A stretch of DNA of 64,000 bases from Quadrisphaera sp. DSM 44207 (GTDB lineage Bacteria > Actinomycetota > Actinomycetes > Actinomycetales > Quadrisphaeraceae), in NCBI RefSeq assembly GCF_900101335.1, contig NZ_FNKA01000004.1, positions 1-64,000 of the forward strand, read 5' to 3'. Positions 46,328 through 55,886 of this stretch are shown here, piece after piece. Position 1 is the first letter of the stretch, and each line of letters starts with the position of its first letter. The notes under the pieces are model-generated. The model worked only from the letters and a program-made list of their open reading frames with translations. It did not search any database and had not been told where the DNA came from. A program made the translations under genes and the position numbers.

Positions 46328-46401
46328 GTGCATCATCTGCCACGGCTCCGGGCACCCGGAGCCACCCGAGCGGCACCCCGAGCGGCACCCGAGAGGACCC
46401 G

Positions 46402-47343
46402 GTGACCACCACCACTGCAGCACCCCGCCGGAGCGCCCGGCAGCGCCCGGGCGACCGGGTCTTCCGCGGCACCACGCAGGCCGCGGGCGTGCTCATCCTC
46501 CTCGTGCTGGCGGGCGTCGCCCTCTTCCTCACGGTCGAGGCCCTGCCCGCGCTGACCGCCCCCGCCGAGGAGGTCATCGGCGGGCGGGGCCTGGCCGCGT
46601 ACGTCGCGCCGCTGCTGTTCGGCACGGTGCTCGCCGCGCTCATCGCGCTGCTGGTCGGCGCGCCGCTCGGCGTCGCCATCGCGCTCTTCCTGTCGCACTA
46701 CGCCCCGCGGCGGCTGGCCGCGCCGCTCGGCTACGTCGTCGACCTGCTGGCGGCCATCCCCAGCATCGTCTACGGCCTGTGGGGCGCCGTGACGCTCTCG
46801 CAGGCCCTCGTGCCGGTCTACCGGTGGCTCGAGGCGAACCTCGGCTTCATCCCGTTCTTCGCGGGCCCGACCTCCGCCACCGGGCGCACGATCCTCACCG
46901 CGGGCCTCGTGCTGGCCGTGATGATCCTGCCGGTGGTCACGGCGATCAGCCGCGAGATCTTCCGCCAGACCCCGCGCCTGCACCAGGAGGCGGCGCTGGC
47001 CCTGGGGGCCACGCGCTGGGAGATGATCCGCTACGCCGTCATCCCCTACGGCCGCTCCGGGGTCGTCTCGGCGTCCATGCTGGGCCTGGGCCGCGCCCTG
47101 GGCGAGACGATGGCGGTGGCCCTGGTGCTCTCGGCGTCCGGCGGGGTGACGCTCAACCTCATCGGCACGGGCAACCCCGGCACCATCGCCGCGAACATCG
47201 CGCTCGACTTCCCCGAGGCCACGGGCGTGGAGACCAGCACGCTGATCGCGGGCGGCCTCGTGCTCTTCGTCATCACCTTCGCCGTCAACTTCGCCGCCCG
47301 CTGGATCGTCAACCGCCGCGCCGAGTTCTCCGGAGCCAACTGA
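46402..47343 (+). CDS. pstC: phosphate ABC transporter permease PstC
   Basis: The 313-residue membrane protein has six predicted helices, the PstC-type [14 protein letters not shown] and the permease motif [22 protein letters not shown] start it at GTG 46402 after GAGAGGA. Its stop shares bases with the pstA start (TGATG), so translation is coupled. Confidence 0.93.
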   Translation: MTTTTAAPRRSARQRPGDRVFRGTTQAAGVLILLVLAGVALFLTVEALPALTAPAEEVIGGRGLAAYVAPLLFGTVLAALIALLVGAPLGVAIALFLSHYAPRRLAAPLGYVVDLLAAIPSIVYGLWGAVTLSQALVPVYRWLEANLGFIPFFAGPTSATGRTILTAGLVLAVMILPVVTAISREIFRQTPRLHQEAALALGATRWEMIRYAVIPYGRSGVVSASMLGLGRALGETMAVALVLSASGGVTLNLIGTGNPGTIAANIALDFPEATGVETSTLIAGGLVLFVITFAVNFAARWIVNRRAEFSGAN

Positions 47344-48416
47344 TGACCGACCTCGGCACGCGCCCGCGCCCCGTCGCGGTGCCCCTCGCGGTGAGCGCCT
47401 CCGCCCGCCGCCTGCCCCGGTGGGCGCCGCTGGCCGCGCTCGCGGCCGCCGCCGCCCTGGCCGGCGGCCTGCTCGCCGTCCTCGGGTGGTCCACCGCCGG
47501 CTTCGCCGTCCTGGTGGCGCTGCTGTCCGTCGTCCTGCTCGTCGGCGCCTCGCGGGCGGTCGAGGGCAGCCGCAAGGCCACGGACCGGCTGGTCACGGCG
47601 CTCGTCACGGGCGCCTTCCTCGTGGCGCTGCTGCCCCTGATGTCCCTGGTCTGGACGGTGGTCCGCCAGGGCGCCGCCCGCTTCGACCCGGAGTTCTTCA
47701 CGTGGTCCATGGCGGGCGTCGTCGGGGCGGGCGGCGGCGCCTACCACGCCATCCTCGGCACCCTCGTCGTCACGGCGCTGGCGACGGTGATCTCCGTGCC
47801 GGTGGGGCTGCTGACCGCCGTCTACCTCGTGGAGTACGGGCGCGGGCGCCTCGCGCGCGGCATCACCTTCCTCGTCGACGTGATGACGGGCATCCCCTCG
47901 ATCGTGGCGGGCCTGTTCGCCTACGCGCTGTTCACGCTCGTCCTGGGCCCGGGCACGCGGCTGGGCATCATGGGCGCCGTCGCCCTGTCGGTGCTGATGA
48001 TCCCGCTGGTGGTCCGCTCGACGGAGGAGATGCTCAAGCTCGTGCCGAACGAGCTGCGCGAGGCCGCCTACGCACTGGGCGTCCCCAAGTGGCTGACCGT
48101 CGTGAAGGTCGTGCTGCGCACGGCCGTGGGCGGGATCGCCACCGGCATCACGCTGGCCATCGCGCGCGTCATCGGCGAGACCGCCCCGCTGCTGGTCACG
48201 CTCGGGATCACCACGGGCACGAACCTCAACCCGTTCGCCGAGCGCATGGCGACGCTGCCCGTGTTCTCCTACTACCAGTACACCCAGCCGGGCGTTCCCC
48301 CGGAGCCGGCGATCGACCGGGCCTGGACAGCGGCGCTGGTCCTCATCATCCTCGTGATGCTGTTCAACCTGCTGGCCAGGCTGATCTCGCGCTGGTTCTC
48401 CCCCCGCGCGCACTGA
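47343..48416 (+). CDS. pstA: phosphate ABC transporter permease PstA
   Basis: The 357-residue membrane protein has [20 protein letters not shown] and the loop [20 protein letters not shown] typical of PstA. About 60 extra N-terminal residues carry two more hydrophobic helices than the minimal six-span permease. It partners PstC and the ATPase PstB. Confidence 0.93.
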   Translation: MTDLGTRPRPVAVPLAVSASARRLPRWAPLAALAAAAALAGGLLAVLGWSTAGFAVLVALLSVVLLVGASRAVEGSRKATDRLVTALVTGAFLVALLPLMSLVWTVVRQGAARFDPEFFTWSMAGVVGAGGGAYHAILGTLVVTALATVISVPVGLLTAVYLVEYGRGRLARGITFLVDVMTGIPSIVAGLFAYALFTLVLGPGTRLGIMGAVALSVLMIPLVVRSTEEMLKLVPNELREAAYALGVPKWLTVVKVVLRTAVGGIATGITLAIARVIGETAPLLVTLGITTGTNLNPFAERMATLPVFSYYQYTQPGVPPEPAIDRAWTAALVLIILVMLFNLLARLISRWFSPRAH

Positions 48417-48460
48417 CCAGCACCCCGCCGCAGCACCGAGACGGAGCCCGAGGAACGACC

Positions 48461-49240
48461 ATGGCCAAACGCATCGACGTGTCCGACCTGGACATCTACT
48501 ACGGCGACTTCCTCGCGGTCGAAGCGGTCACGATGACCATCGAGCCGCGCACGGTCACCGCGCTCATCGGACCGTCCGGCTGCGGCAAGTCCACCTTCCT
48601 GCGCTCCCTGAACCGCATGCACGAGGTGATCCCGGGCGCTCGCGTGGAGGGCAAGGTCGTCATGGACGGGCAGGACCTCTACGCCCCCGAGGTCGACCCC
48701 GTCGACGTGCGGCGCTCGGTCGGCATGGTCTTCCAGCGCCCCAACCCGTTCCCCACCATGTCGATCGCCGAGAACGTCCTCGCCGGCGTGCGGCTGAACA
48801 ACGCGCGCATGCGCAAGGCGGACGCCGAGGAGCTGGTCGAGCGCTCGCTGCGCGGCGCCAACCTGTGGAACGAGGTCAAGGACCGGCTCGGGCGCCCCGG
48901 CTCCAGCCTGTCCGGCGGCCAGCAGCAGCGCCTGTGCATCGCCCGCGCGATCGCCGTGCAGCCGCAGGTGCTCCTCATGGACGAGCCGGCCTCGGCGCTG
49001 GACCCGATCTCCACGCTGGCGATCGAGGACCTCATCGCCGAGCTGAAGCAGGACTACACGATCGTCATCGTCACCCACAACATGCAGCAGGCCGCCCGCG
49101 TCAGCGACACCACGGCGTTCTTCAACATCGCCGGCACCGGCAAGCCGGGCAAGCTCATCGAGATGTCCGACACCACGACGATCTTCTCCAAGCCGGCGCA
49201 GAAGGCCACGGAGGACTACGTCTCCGGCCGCTTCGGGTGA
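48461..49240 (+). CDS. pstB: phosphate ABC transporter ATP-binding protein
   Basis: The 259-residue ATPase has Walker [11 protein letters not shown]-loop [11 protein letters not shown], signature LSGGQQQRL and Walker [14 protein letters not shown]. Family-typical length and C-terminus ([19 protein letters not shown]). GAGGAACG precedes the ATG. It completes pstSCAB; no phoU follows. Confidence 0.95.
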   Translation: MAKRIDVSDLDIYYGDFLAVEAVTMTIEPRTVTALIGPSGCGKSTFLRSLNRMHEVIPGARVEGKVVMDGQDLYAPEVDPVDVRRSVGMVFQRPNPFPTMSIAENVLAGVRLNNARMRKADAEELVERSLRGANLWNEVKDRLGRPGSSLSGGQQQRLCIARAIAVQPQVLLMDEPASALDPISTLAIEDLIAELKQDYTIVIVTHNMQQAARVSDTTAFFNIAGTGKPGKLIEMSDTTTIFSKPAQKATEDYVSGRFG

Positions 49241-49279
49241 GCTGCGGGGTGCGAGCGGGCGGCCTGCTGACGCGGTGCG

Positions 49280-49317
49280 GTGCGCGGTCCGCACCCGGAG
49301 GCGAGGGGGTCCTCGCC
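49280..49317 (+). terminator. candidate terminator hairpins after pstB
   Basis: Two adjacent hairpins, GTGCG-CGGTC-CGCAC (49280-49294) and GGCGAGG-GGGT-CCTCGCC (49300-49317), lie 40-77 bases after the pstB stop. No U-tract follows. They probably mark the end of the pst transcript. Confidence 0.4.
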
Positions 49318-49433
49318 GAGCGAGAGCACACCTCCTGCTCGCCGGTGGCGGCGCGTCGGGCGCGGGAGCGGGGCCGGGGCGGGGTGCGGACGGATCCGTG
49401 GTGCGAGGCGGCGGGGCCGGGCGTGCCGGCCGG

Positions 49434-49577
49434 TCAGTCGCGGCGGATGCCGAGGAGGCGGTCGATCTCCTCCTGGGGCAGCGCCTCGTCGGCCTCCGAC
49501 GCGGCCACGACCAGGTCTCCGTACAGCTCGATCTCCTCGGCCAGCTCGTCGTCGTCGAGGCGCCGTCTGGGCTCCAT
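49434..49577 (-). CDS. small acidic conserved actinobacterial protein
   Basis: The 47-residue product is acidic and probably helical (DDDELAEEIELYG, then EEIDRLLGIRRD). Similar short proteins ending in a DRLLG-type helix are common in actinobacteria, as I recall; no function is known. The ATG at 49577 has a moderate upstream purine stretch. It is convergent with the pst operon. Confidence 0.55.
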   Translation of the reverse strand: MEPRRRLDDDELAEEIELYGDLVVAASEADEALPQEEIDRLLGIRRD

Positions 49578-49716
49578 GTCGCCACGGTAGCGGTCAGCAC
49601 CCGGGCGCCACGCGAGCTTCACGGCTCCGAGCCGCTGTGTCACGCAGCGTGATCGGTGGTCGGCGTGTCGCCCGCCGAGTCGCCGCCCGCACCCTCGCGT
49701 GCTAACCCTTCCGGAC

Positions 49717-50409
49717 GTGACCACTCCGAACGGCTCCGGCCGGCCGGGCGTCCTCTTCGACGTCGACGGCACCCTGCTCGACACCAACTACCTGCAGGTC
49801 CTCGCCTGGTGGCAGGGGCTGCGGGACGCCGGGCACGAGGGGATCTCGATGTCGGCCCTGCACCGGGCCATCGGGATCGGCAGCGGCGAGCTGGTCCGGC
49901 GCGTCACCGGCCAGGACGACGAGGCGGCCCTGACGGCCAAGGCGGAGCGCTACGAGCCCCTGCGCGAGCAGGTCGTCGCCTTCCCCCGGGTCGCGGACCT
50001 GCTGCGCGCGTGCGACGAGCGCGGCCTGGCGGTCGTGCTGGCCACCAGCGGCGAGCCCTCCGACCTGGAGTGGATGGTCCCGGCCACCGGCTCGCAGGAC
50101 CTGCTGGCCGGTGCGACGACGTCCGGGGACGTGGAGTCGGCCAAGCCGGCGCCGGACCTGCTCACCACCGCGGTCGAGCAGCACGGCCTCGACCCGGCGC
50201 GCACGGTGGTCGTGGGCGACACGGTCTGGGACGTCGAGGCCGCCCGCAGGGCCGGGTTGCCGTGCGTCGCGCTGCTGTGCGGAGGCGTCTCCCGCGGCGA
50301 GCTGGAGGAGGCCGGCGCGACGGAGGTGCACGAGGACCCGGCGGACCTGCTGGAGCACCTCGACGGCTCCGTGATCGCGCGCGCCGCGCGGGGTCCGCTG
50401 GCGGGCTGA
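49717..50409 (+). CDS. HAD-superfamily hydrolase
   Basis: The 230-residue protein has HAD motif I FDVDGTLLDTN, motif II LATSGEP, a conserved lysine in SAKPAPDLL, and GDTVWDVEAARRAG. The helical cap after motif I places it with beta-phosphoglucomutase/phosphoglycolate-type phosphatases. Substrate unknown. The GTG at 49717 lacks a strong ribosome site; a TAACCCT box 12-18 bases upstream suggests a leaderless or near-leaderless transcript. Confidence 0.85.
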   Translation: MTTPNGSGRPGVLFDVDGTLLDTNYLQVLAWWQGLRDAGHEGISMSALHRAIGIGSGELVRRVTGQDDEAALTAKAERYEPLREQVVAFPRVADLLRACDERGLAVVLATSGEPSDLEWMVPATGSQDLLAGATTSGDVESAKPAPDLLTTAVEQHGLDPARTVVVGDTVWDVEAARRAGLPCVALLCGGVSRGELEEAGATEVHEDPADLLEHLDGSVIARAARGPLAG

Positions 50410-50413
50410 GCGC

Positions 50414-51442
50414 CTACAGCTTCGGGAACAGGCGGCCGGCGCCCTCGCCCTCCTCCCACATCTGCGCCGCCGGCCCGATCCCGACGACGAGCGGGTCCGG
50501 CGTGCCGACGACGTCCTCGTCCTTGCCGTCGTAGGGCAGGGACGAGAGCACGTAGCGCATCGCCTCGATGCGGGCGCGCTTCTTGTCGTTGGAGCGCACG
50601 ATCGTCCAGGGCGCGTCGGCGGTGTCGGTGTAGAAGAACATCGCCTCCTTGGCCTCGGTGTACTCGTCCCACTTGTCGAGGGACTCCAGGTCCATCGGCG
50701 AGAGCTTCCACCGCCGCACCGGGTCGGTGCCGCGCAGCGCGAAGCGCGTGCGCTGCTCGGCGCGCGAGACGGAGAACCACATCTTGCGCAGGTGGATGCC
50801 GCTGCGCACCCACATGCGCTCCAGGTCCGGAGCCTGGCGCATGAACTCCAGGTACTCGCGCGGGGTGGCGAAGCCCATCACCCGCTCGACGCCCGCGCGG
50901 TTGTACCAGGAGCGGTCGAACAGGACGATCTCCCCGCCGCTGGGCAGCGCCTGAACGTAGCGCTGGAAGTACCACTGGGTGCGCTCGCGCTCGGTCGGCT
51001 TCTCCAGCGCGACCACGCGCGCGCCGCGGGGGTTGAGGTTCTCGGTGAAGCGCTTGATGGTGCCGCCCTTGCCGGCGGCGTCGCGGCCCTCGAAGACGAG
51101 CACGACCTTGGCCTCGGTGCGCCTGACCCAGCCCTGCATCTTCAGCAGCTCGATCTGCAGGCCGCGCTTGAGCCCCTCGTACTCCTTGCGCGTCATCTTC
51201 GTGTCGTACGGGTAGTCCTCGCGCCACGTCTCGCCCGCCTGCGGGCCGACGTGCTCGAGCAGGCGGGGCGCCAGGTCGCCGACGGCGTCGCGCACGTCCT
51301 CGACGTCCTCGTCGGCGAGCGCGACGGGCTGCCGCGGCTGCTCGGGCTGCGCGGCGGCCTGCTGCTCCGGCTGCGGGTCCTTCGCGGCGTCGCGGCGGGC
51401 GCGGGTGCGGGCCTTCTCGCGGGGCTGCGCATCGGTGCTCAT
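50414..51442 (-). CDS. ppk2: polyphosphate kinase 2 family protein
   Basis: The 342-residue protein has the PPK2 core: Walker A-like VLVFEGRDAAGKGGTIKRF, FDRSWYNRAGVERVMGF (Walker B/lid) and DYPYDTKMTRKEYE at the N-terminus. PPK2 uses polyphosphate to phosphorylate nucleoside mono- or diphosphates. One domain and this length fit class I. The first 60 residues are Gln/Pro/Ala-rich and disordered. It is convergent with the HAD gene, four bases apart. Confidence 0.92.
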   Translation of the reverse strand: MSTDAQPREKARTRARRDAAKDPQPEQQAAAQPEQPRQPVALADEDVEDVRDAVGDLAPRLLEHVGPQAGETWREDYPYDTKMTRKEYEGLKRGLQIELLKMQGWVRRTEAKVVLVFEGRDAAGKGGTIKRFTENLNPRGARVVALEKPTERERTQWYFQRYVQALPSGGEIVLFDRSWYNRAGVERVMGFATPREYLEFMRQAPDLERMWVRSGIHLRKMWFSVSRAEQRTRFALRGTDPVRRWKLSPMDLESLDKWDEYTEAKEAMFFYTDTADAPWTIVRSNDKKRARIEAMRYVLSSLPYDGKDEDVVGTPDPLVVGIGPAAQMWEEGEGAGRLFPKL

Positions 51443-51587
51443 GCCACCGTCGTACCCCGTCGCGTCTGACCGGACGCCGGTAGAGCGGGAACAGCCCCAC
51501 AGCGCTGGCCACGTACAGGCCCACGGGCACCACCTCGTCCTGAGGACGGGACCGTCCCGTGTCGTGAGCACCCGATATCGTGTGCGT

Positions 51588-52223
51588 ATGACACGAAAGC
51601 CGTCAGCACTGCTGCCGGTGCTGCGCAGTGAGACCCAGGCTCGGCTGCTGGCGGCCACGCTGCTGCATCCTGAGCACGAGGCTTCCATCGCTGGACTGGC
51701 TCGCGCCGTCGGCGCCGATGCCGCCAACCTGCACAGCGAGGTCGCTCGACTGCTGGATGCCGGGATCCTGGTCGACCGGCGGGTGGGCCGGGCCCGGTTG
51801 GTGCGCGCCGGCGACAGCCCGCTGATCCGGCCCCTGCAGGACCTGCTGCTGCTCGCCCACGGACCCAAGGTGCTGCTCGAGGAGGCCTTGGCCGGCGTCC
51901 CGGGCATCGACCGGGCGGTGATCGTCGGATCTTGGGCCGCCCGCTACACCGGCACTCCCGGGCCGCTACCTCGTGACGTCGACCTGGTCGTCATCGGCAC
52001 CCCGGACCGCGACCAGGTGATCGAGACGACGGGCGAGGTCGCCGCGCGCCTGGGCCGCGAGGTGCAGGCGGTCTTCCGCAGCCCTCAGGCTTGGGAGCAG
52101 GCGGCGGACTCCTTCACCGCCACCGTGCGCGCAGCCGCGCACGTGGACCTGGATCTGAGCACCAGCCACGACGCCGACAGGACCGCACCCGGTGACAGCC
52201 GGATCGATGGGGTTCTGGCGTGA
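51588..52223 (+). CDS. winged-helix plus MNT-type nucleotidyltransferase (HEPN partner)
   Basis: The 211-residue protein begins with a winged-helix domain (residues 1-75) and continues with a nucleotidyltransferase fold: VIVGSWAARYTG and then DVDLVVIG, the GS...DxD active-site pattern. Such proteins pair with HEPN-domain RNases in MNT-HEPN toxin-antitoxin modules, where the nucleotidyltransferase modifies and silences the HEPN toxin. The next gene, overlapping by four bases (GTGA), is a HEPN gene, supporting this. GC content is slightly lower than in neighbours. Confidence 0.75.
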   Translation: MTRKPSALLPVLRSETQARLLAATLLHPEHEASIAGLARAVGADAANLHSEVARLLDAGILVDRRVGRARLVRAGDSPLIRPLQDLLLLAHGPKVLLEEALAGVPGIDRAVIVGSWAARYTGTPGPLPRDVDLVVIGTPDRDQVIETTGEVAARLGREVQAVFRSPQAWEQAADSFTATVRAAAHVDLDLSTSHDADRTAPGDSRIDGVLA

Positions 52224-52683
52224 CCTGGCCCACCGGACAGGACGCCATCCGGGCACTGCTGGCCAGCGGTGATCTGCAGCAGGTGAGCGCCACCCGCGAG
52301 GACGCTGCGGCCCAGGTGAACGCCGCCGCCCGGCACCTGCACTCAGCACGCTCCCTGGCTGCCCGCGATCCCGAGGGCGCCTACAGCCTGCTCTACGACG
52401 CCGCCCGCAAGTCCCCGGCCGCCGTGCTGCAGGGCCAAGGGCTGCGTGCCACCAGCCGCGGCGGGCACTACGCCCTCGAACGAGCGATCCGCGCTCAGTT
52501 CACCGCGCCCCCGCCCTCGGAGCCTTCCGCCCCTTCGGACGGCTGCGACGAACGCGCAACCGCGTCGAGTGCGAACCGGCCACTGCGATCCTGTCCGAGG
52601 ACGTCGAAGCCGACCTGGACAACGACTCCCGCCTGCACTCCACCGCCGCAACTCTGCTCGACCAGCACGGCGAAGTGGACACC
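52220..52683 (+). pseudogene. frameshifted HEPN-domain (toxin-like) gene
   Basis: The first 95 or so codons encode a helical HEPN-like domain (HSARSLAARDPEGAYSLLYD, AARKSPAAVL). At a CCCCC run (52508-52512) the coherent reading moves by one base: in the new frame it continues with GAFRPFGRLRRTRNRVE and then DVEADLDNDSRLHSTAATLL, where the RxxRN stretch resembles the HEPN end. One missing base explains it. No proper stop follows near 52683, so the 3' end also looks broken. Sequencing error in the homopolymer is an alternative to a real mutation. Confidence 0.65.
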
Positions 52684-52816
52684 TCGTCGGCCCGAGGCAC
52701 CGGGTGCCCGCGGCCCAGCGGGTCGTCGGTGTGCACCTCCTCCCCTGCGCCACCAGTAGGCGCTCCACCGCCGCGCGCGCCGCGCCGACCGCGCACGCGC
52801 GTGGTGGACTTCCGCC

Positions 52817-53848
52817 GTGCACCCGGTCGACGCGCTGCGCCGCATCGCGTTCGTCCTCGAGCGGGACGACGCCCCGACCTACCGCGTGCGCGCCTTCCGG
52901 ACGGCGGCCGCCGCCCTCGCCGCCCTCGACGAGGAGGAGCTGGCCGCGCGCGTGCGCGAGGGCACCCTGACGGAGCTGCCCGGCGTCGGGGCCCGCACGA
53001 GCGAGGTCGCGACCCAGGCCACCGCGGGCGCCGTCCCGGACTACCTCGCCCGCCTGGAGCGCGACGCCGCGCCGCTGGTGCGGCTCACCGAGGAGGCCAC
53101 CGCGCTGCGCGACGCGCTGCGCGGGGACCTGCACGCGCACACCGACTGGAGCGACGGCGGCAGCCCCGTGGAGGAGATGGCGCTCGCGGCCCTGGAGCTG
53201 GGCCACGACTACCTGGCGATCACCGACCACTCCCCGCGCCTGGTGGTCGCGAACGGCCTCACCCCGCAGCGCCTGGAGCGCCAGCTGGACCTGCTCGAGC
53301 ACCTGGCGGGTCAGCTGGCGCCGCTGCACCTGCTCTCCGGCATCGAGGTCGACGTGCGCGGCGACGGCACCCTCGACCAGGAGGACGAGCTGCTGGACCG
53401 GCTCGACGTCGTCGTCGCCTCCGTGCACTCCGGGCTCGGCGGCAGGCAGAGCCCGGAGAAGATGACGCACCGGATGCTCACCGCCGTCGCGGACCCTCGC
53501 GTCGACGTCCTCGGGCACTGCACCGGGCGGCTGCTGCGCGGCGGGCGCGGCACCCGCCCCGAGGCGCCCTTCGACGCCGAGGCCGTCTTCGCCGCGTGCG
53601 CCGAGCACGGCGTGGCCGTGGAGGTCAACAGCCGGCCCGAGCGCCTCGACCCCCCGCGCCGCCTGCTGCGCCTCGCCGTGGAGGCGGGCTGCCTGTTCAG
53701 CATCGACAGCGACGCGCACGCGCCGGGGCAGCTGGCGTGGCTGGAGCACGGGGTGGCGCGGGCGGCCGAGTGCGGCGTGCCCGGCGACCGCGTCGTCACC
53801 ACGTGGGACGCCGAGCGGCTGCTCGGCTGGCTCAGGCGAGCAGCGTGA
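52817..53848 (+). CDS. PHP-domain phosphoesterase with helix-hairpin-helix start
   Basis: The 343-residue protein has an N-terminal helical region with LPGVGARTSEV, a helix-hairpin-helix type motif, then a PHP domain: GDLHAHTDWSDGG, LAITDHSPR, ASVHSG, LGHCTGR and SDAHAPGQL, which carry metal-binding His and Asp. It resembles the C-terminal part of PolX-type proteins without the polymerase domain. It may be a nuclease or histidinol-phosphatase-like phosphatase. GTG start. The end overlaps the convergent EAL gene by 17 bases. Confidence 0.83.
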   Translation: MHPVDALRRIAFVLERDDAPTYRVRAFRTAAAALAALDEEELAARVREGTLTELPGVGARTSEVATQATAGAVPDYLARLERDAAPLVRLTEEATALRDALRGDLHAHTDWSDGGSPVEEMALAALELGHDYLAITDHSPRLVVANGLTPQRLERQLDLLEHLAGQLAPLHLLSGIEVDVRGDGTLDQEDELLDRLDVVVASVHSGLGGRQSPEKMTHRMLTAVADPRVDVLGHCTGRLLRGGRGTRPEAPFDAEAVFAACAEHGVAVEVNSRPERLDPPRRLLRLAVEAGCLFSIDSDAHAPGQLAWLEHGVARAAECGVPGDRVVTTWDAERLLGWLRRAA

Positions 53849-55727
53849 GGCGCCGCGCGCCCTCCCGCCCCGGCTGCTGACCGGCCGGCTGGCCCGCCAC
53901 CTGACCGACCGGCTGACCGACCGGCTGACCGACCGGCTGACCGGCCGGCTGACCGGCCGGCTGACCCGGCTGCTGCGCGCGCTGCCGGCCGAAGCCGACC
54001 TCGGTGGCGCGCTGCTGCCAGGTCAGGACGGCGGCGGGCAGCGCCGCCTCGGTCGCCGGACGGCCGAACCACCAGCCCTGGCCGTGGTCGCAGCCGAGGT
54101 CGGCCAGCAGCTCGGCCTGCGCCTGCGTCTCGACGCCCTCGGCGATCACCGTGAGGCCGTGGGCGTGCCCGAGGTCGACGATCGCCCGCACGACGGCGGC
54201 GGCGGCGGCGTCCGAGCCCAGGCGCGCGACGAAGGCGCGGTCGACCTTGAGGAAGCCGAGGTCCAGGCCCGACAGGTACGACAGCGCGGACCAGCCGGTG
54301 CCGAAGTCGTCGACGCCGACGCTGACCGACAGGCGGTCCAGCGAGCGCAGCGTCGCGCTCACGGTGCCGCCGGGGCCGAGCAGCGAGTGCTCGGTGATCT
54401 CCACGAGCAGGCGGCTGCCCGCCGCACCGGCCCGCTCGAGGGCGTCGCGCACGAGGTCGGCGAGGTCCGGGCGCGCGAGCGTGCGCGGCGACATGTTGAC
54501 GGCGACGGTCACGGGCGCGCGCGTGGGCAGGTCCCACCGCGCGGCGCGGGCGGTGGCGGTGCGCAGCACCCACTCGTCGAGCTCGACGACGAGGCCCGTC
54601 TCCTCCGCGACGTCCATGAACACCGCCGGGGACAGCGGCCCCAGCTCGGGGTCGACGACGCGCCCGAGGGCCTCGACGCCGATCACGTCGCCGGTGCGAA
54701 GGTCCACGACCGGCTGGTAGAGCACCTGGAGGCGCTCGGCGGCCAGCGCGGAGCGCAGCACGGCCTCGCTGCGCACGCGCGCCTCGGCCTGCTCGCGCAG
54801 CTGCGGGCCGAAGGCGACCCACCGGTCGGGGCCCGAGCATCGGCCGCGCTGCAGCGCCAGCTCGGCGTGGCGCACGAGGTCCTCGCCGTCGAGGGCGCCT
54901 CCGGGAGCGGGCGTGCCGTCGGCCAGGGCGAGGCCGACGACGGCGGTCACGGCGATCGGGCCCGGCACGCCGTCCAGGTGCAGGGGCTCGCGCACGGCCG
55001 ACAGCACCGCCTCGGCGGCGGACCCGGCGGCCGCGGCGTCCGGCAGGTCGGTCAGCAGGACGCCGAACTGGCCGCCCTCGAGGCGGGCGAGCGTGCCGCC
55101 CGCCGGCAGCGCGGTGCGCAGCCGGGCGGCGACGGCGACGAGGACGGCGTCGCCCGCGCGGCGCCCGAGGGCGGCGTTGACGGAGCCGAAGCGGTCGAGG
55201 TCGACCAGCAGCAGCGCGCTCGCGCGCGCCGGGGCCGCGCCCGGGACGGCCGCGGCGGCGCGGGCCTCCAGCGCGGCGCGCCCCACGAGCCCGGTCAGCG
55301 GGTCGCGAGCGGGCGGCCGCCCGGCGCCGGCCACGTCGACGGCGGCGCCGAACATCCGCACCGCCCGCCCCTGCTCGTCCGCCTGCACCTCGGTCCACGC
55401 GTGGACGGCGCGCTCGACGCCGTCGTGGCCGACCAGGCGGTACTGCTCCTGGTAGCCGCGGCACGACTCGCGCGCCAGCAGCCAGCTCGCGCGGCAGCGC
55501 GGGCGGTCGGCCGGGTGGACGAGCGCGAGCCAGGCCTCCAGGGAGGGCCGCAGCGCCCCGGGCTCGGAGCCCACGAGCCGGTAGGCGCCGTCGGACCACG
55601 AGACCTCGCCGGTGCGCAGGTCGATCTCCCAGGCGGCGACGGCGGTCAGCCCGCCGACGCCCCGGCCGCCCGGTGCCCGCTGCACCGGCAGGGCCGGGGA
55701 GGCGGGAGGGGACCAGGGCTCGGGCAC
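53832..55727 (-). CDS. PAS-degenerate GGDEF-EAL c-di-GMP phosphodiesterase-like protein
   Basis: The 631-residue protein has a PAS domain (about 30-135), a GGDEF-like domain whose active-site loop reads LEGGQFGVLL instead of GGDEF, and an EAL domain with VEALGRV, VEITEHS, VGVDDFGTGWSAL, LKVDRAFV and VIAEGVET. The GGDEF half should be inactive; the EAL half keeps the catalytic residues, so c-di-GMP breakdown is likely. The C-terminus carries (A/V)GQP repeats from a 12-base array. GTG start. It is one of two EAL proteins in the window. Confidence 0.87.
   Translation of the reverse strand: MPEPWSPPASPALPVQRAPGGRGVGGLTAVAAWEIDLRTGEVSWSDGAYRLVGSEPGALRPSLEAWLALVHPADRPRCRASWLLARESCRGYQEQYRLVGHDGVERAVHAWTEVQADEQGRAVRMFGAAVDVAGAGRPPARDPLTGLVGRAALEARAAAAVPGAAPARASALLLVDLDRFGSVNAALGRRAGDAVLVAVAARLRTALPAGGTLARLEGGQFGVLLTDLPDAAAAGSAAEAVLSAVREPLHLDGVPGPIAVTAVVGLALADGTPAPGGALDGEDLVRHAELALQRGRCSGPDRWVAFGPQLREQAEARVRSEAVLRSALAAERLQVLYQPVVDLRTGDVIGVEALGRVVDPELGPLSPAVFMDVAEETGLVVELDEWVLRTATARAARWDLPTRAPVTVAVNMSPRTLARPDLADLVRDALERAGAAGSRLLVEITEHSLLGPGGTVSATLRSLDRLSVSVGVDDFGTGWSALSYLSGLDLGFLKVDRAFVARLGSDAAAAAVVRAIVDLGHAHGLTVIAEGVETQAQAELLADLGCDHGQGWWFGRPATEAALPAAVLTWQQRATEVGFGRQRAQQPGQPAGQPAGQPVGQPVGQPVGQVAGQPAGQQPGREGARRLTLLA
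53880..53974. repeat. 12-bp tandem repeat in the EAL protein C-terminus
   Basis: GGCTGACCGACC and the variant GGCTGACCGGCC repeat about seven times. On the coding strand they give a Gly/Gln/Pro-rich tail (VGQP and AGQP units). Period 12 keeps the frame. Confidence 0.88.
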
Positions 55728-55849
55728 CGCCCTACCGTGCCACGCAGCGTCACCGCGTGCGGCGCAATCGGCGCAGACACGCCGCGGCGGTGACGGACCG
55801 GCACGACGCGGGCGCGGGCGCCGGGCGCGCCGTCACCGACCGTCGCCGG

Positions 55850-55886
55850 CACCCGGCGCCACCCGGCGTCGGCGTCACCCGGCGTC
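55850..55886. repeat. short tandem repeat across the galE stop
   Basis: CACCCGGCG(C/T)C recurs three times (about 55850, 55860 and 55876). The TCA at 55875 is the galE stop; earlier copies lie just downstream of the gene. Confidence 0.75.

Noticed and set aside
51588-52223. Simple transcription regulator
   Set aside because: The GSW and DVDLVV motifs and the overlapping HEPN gene indicate a nucleotidyltransferase of a toxin-antitoxin pair.
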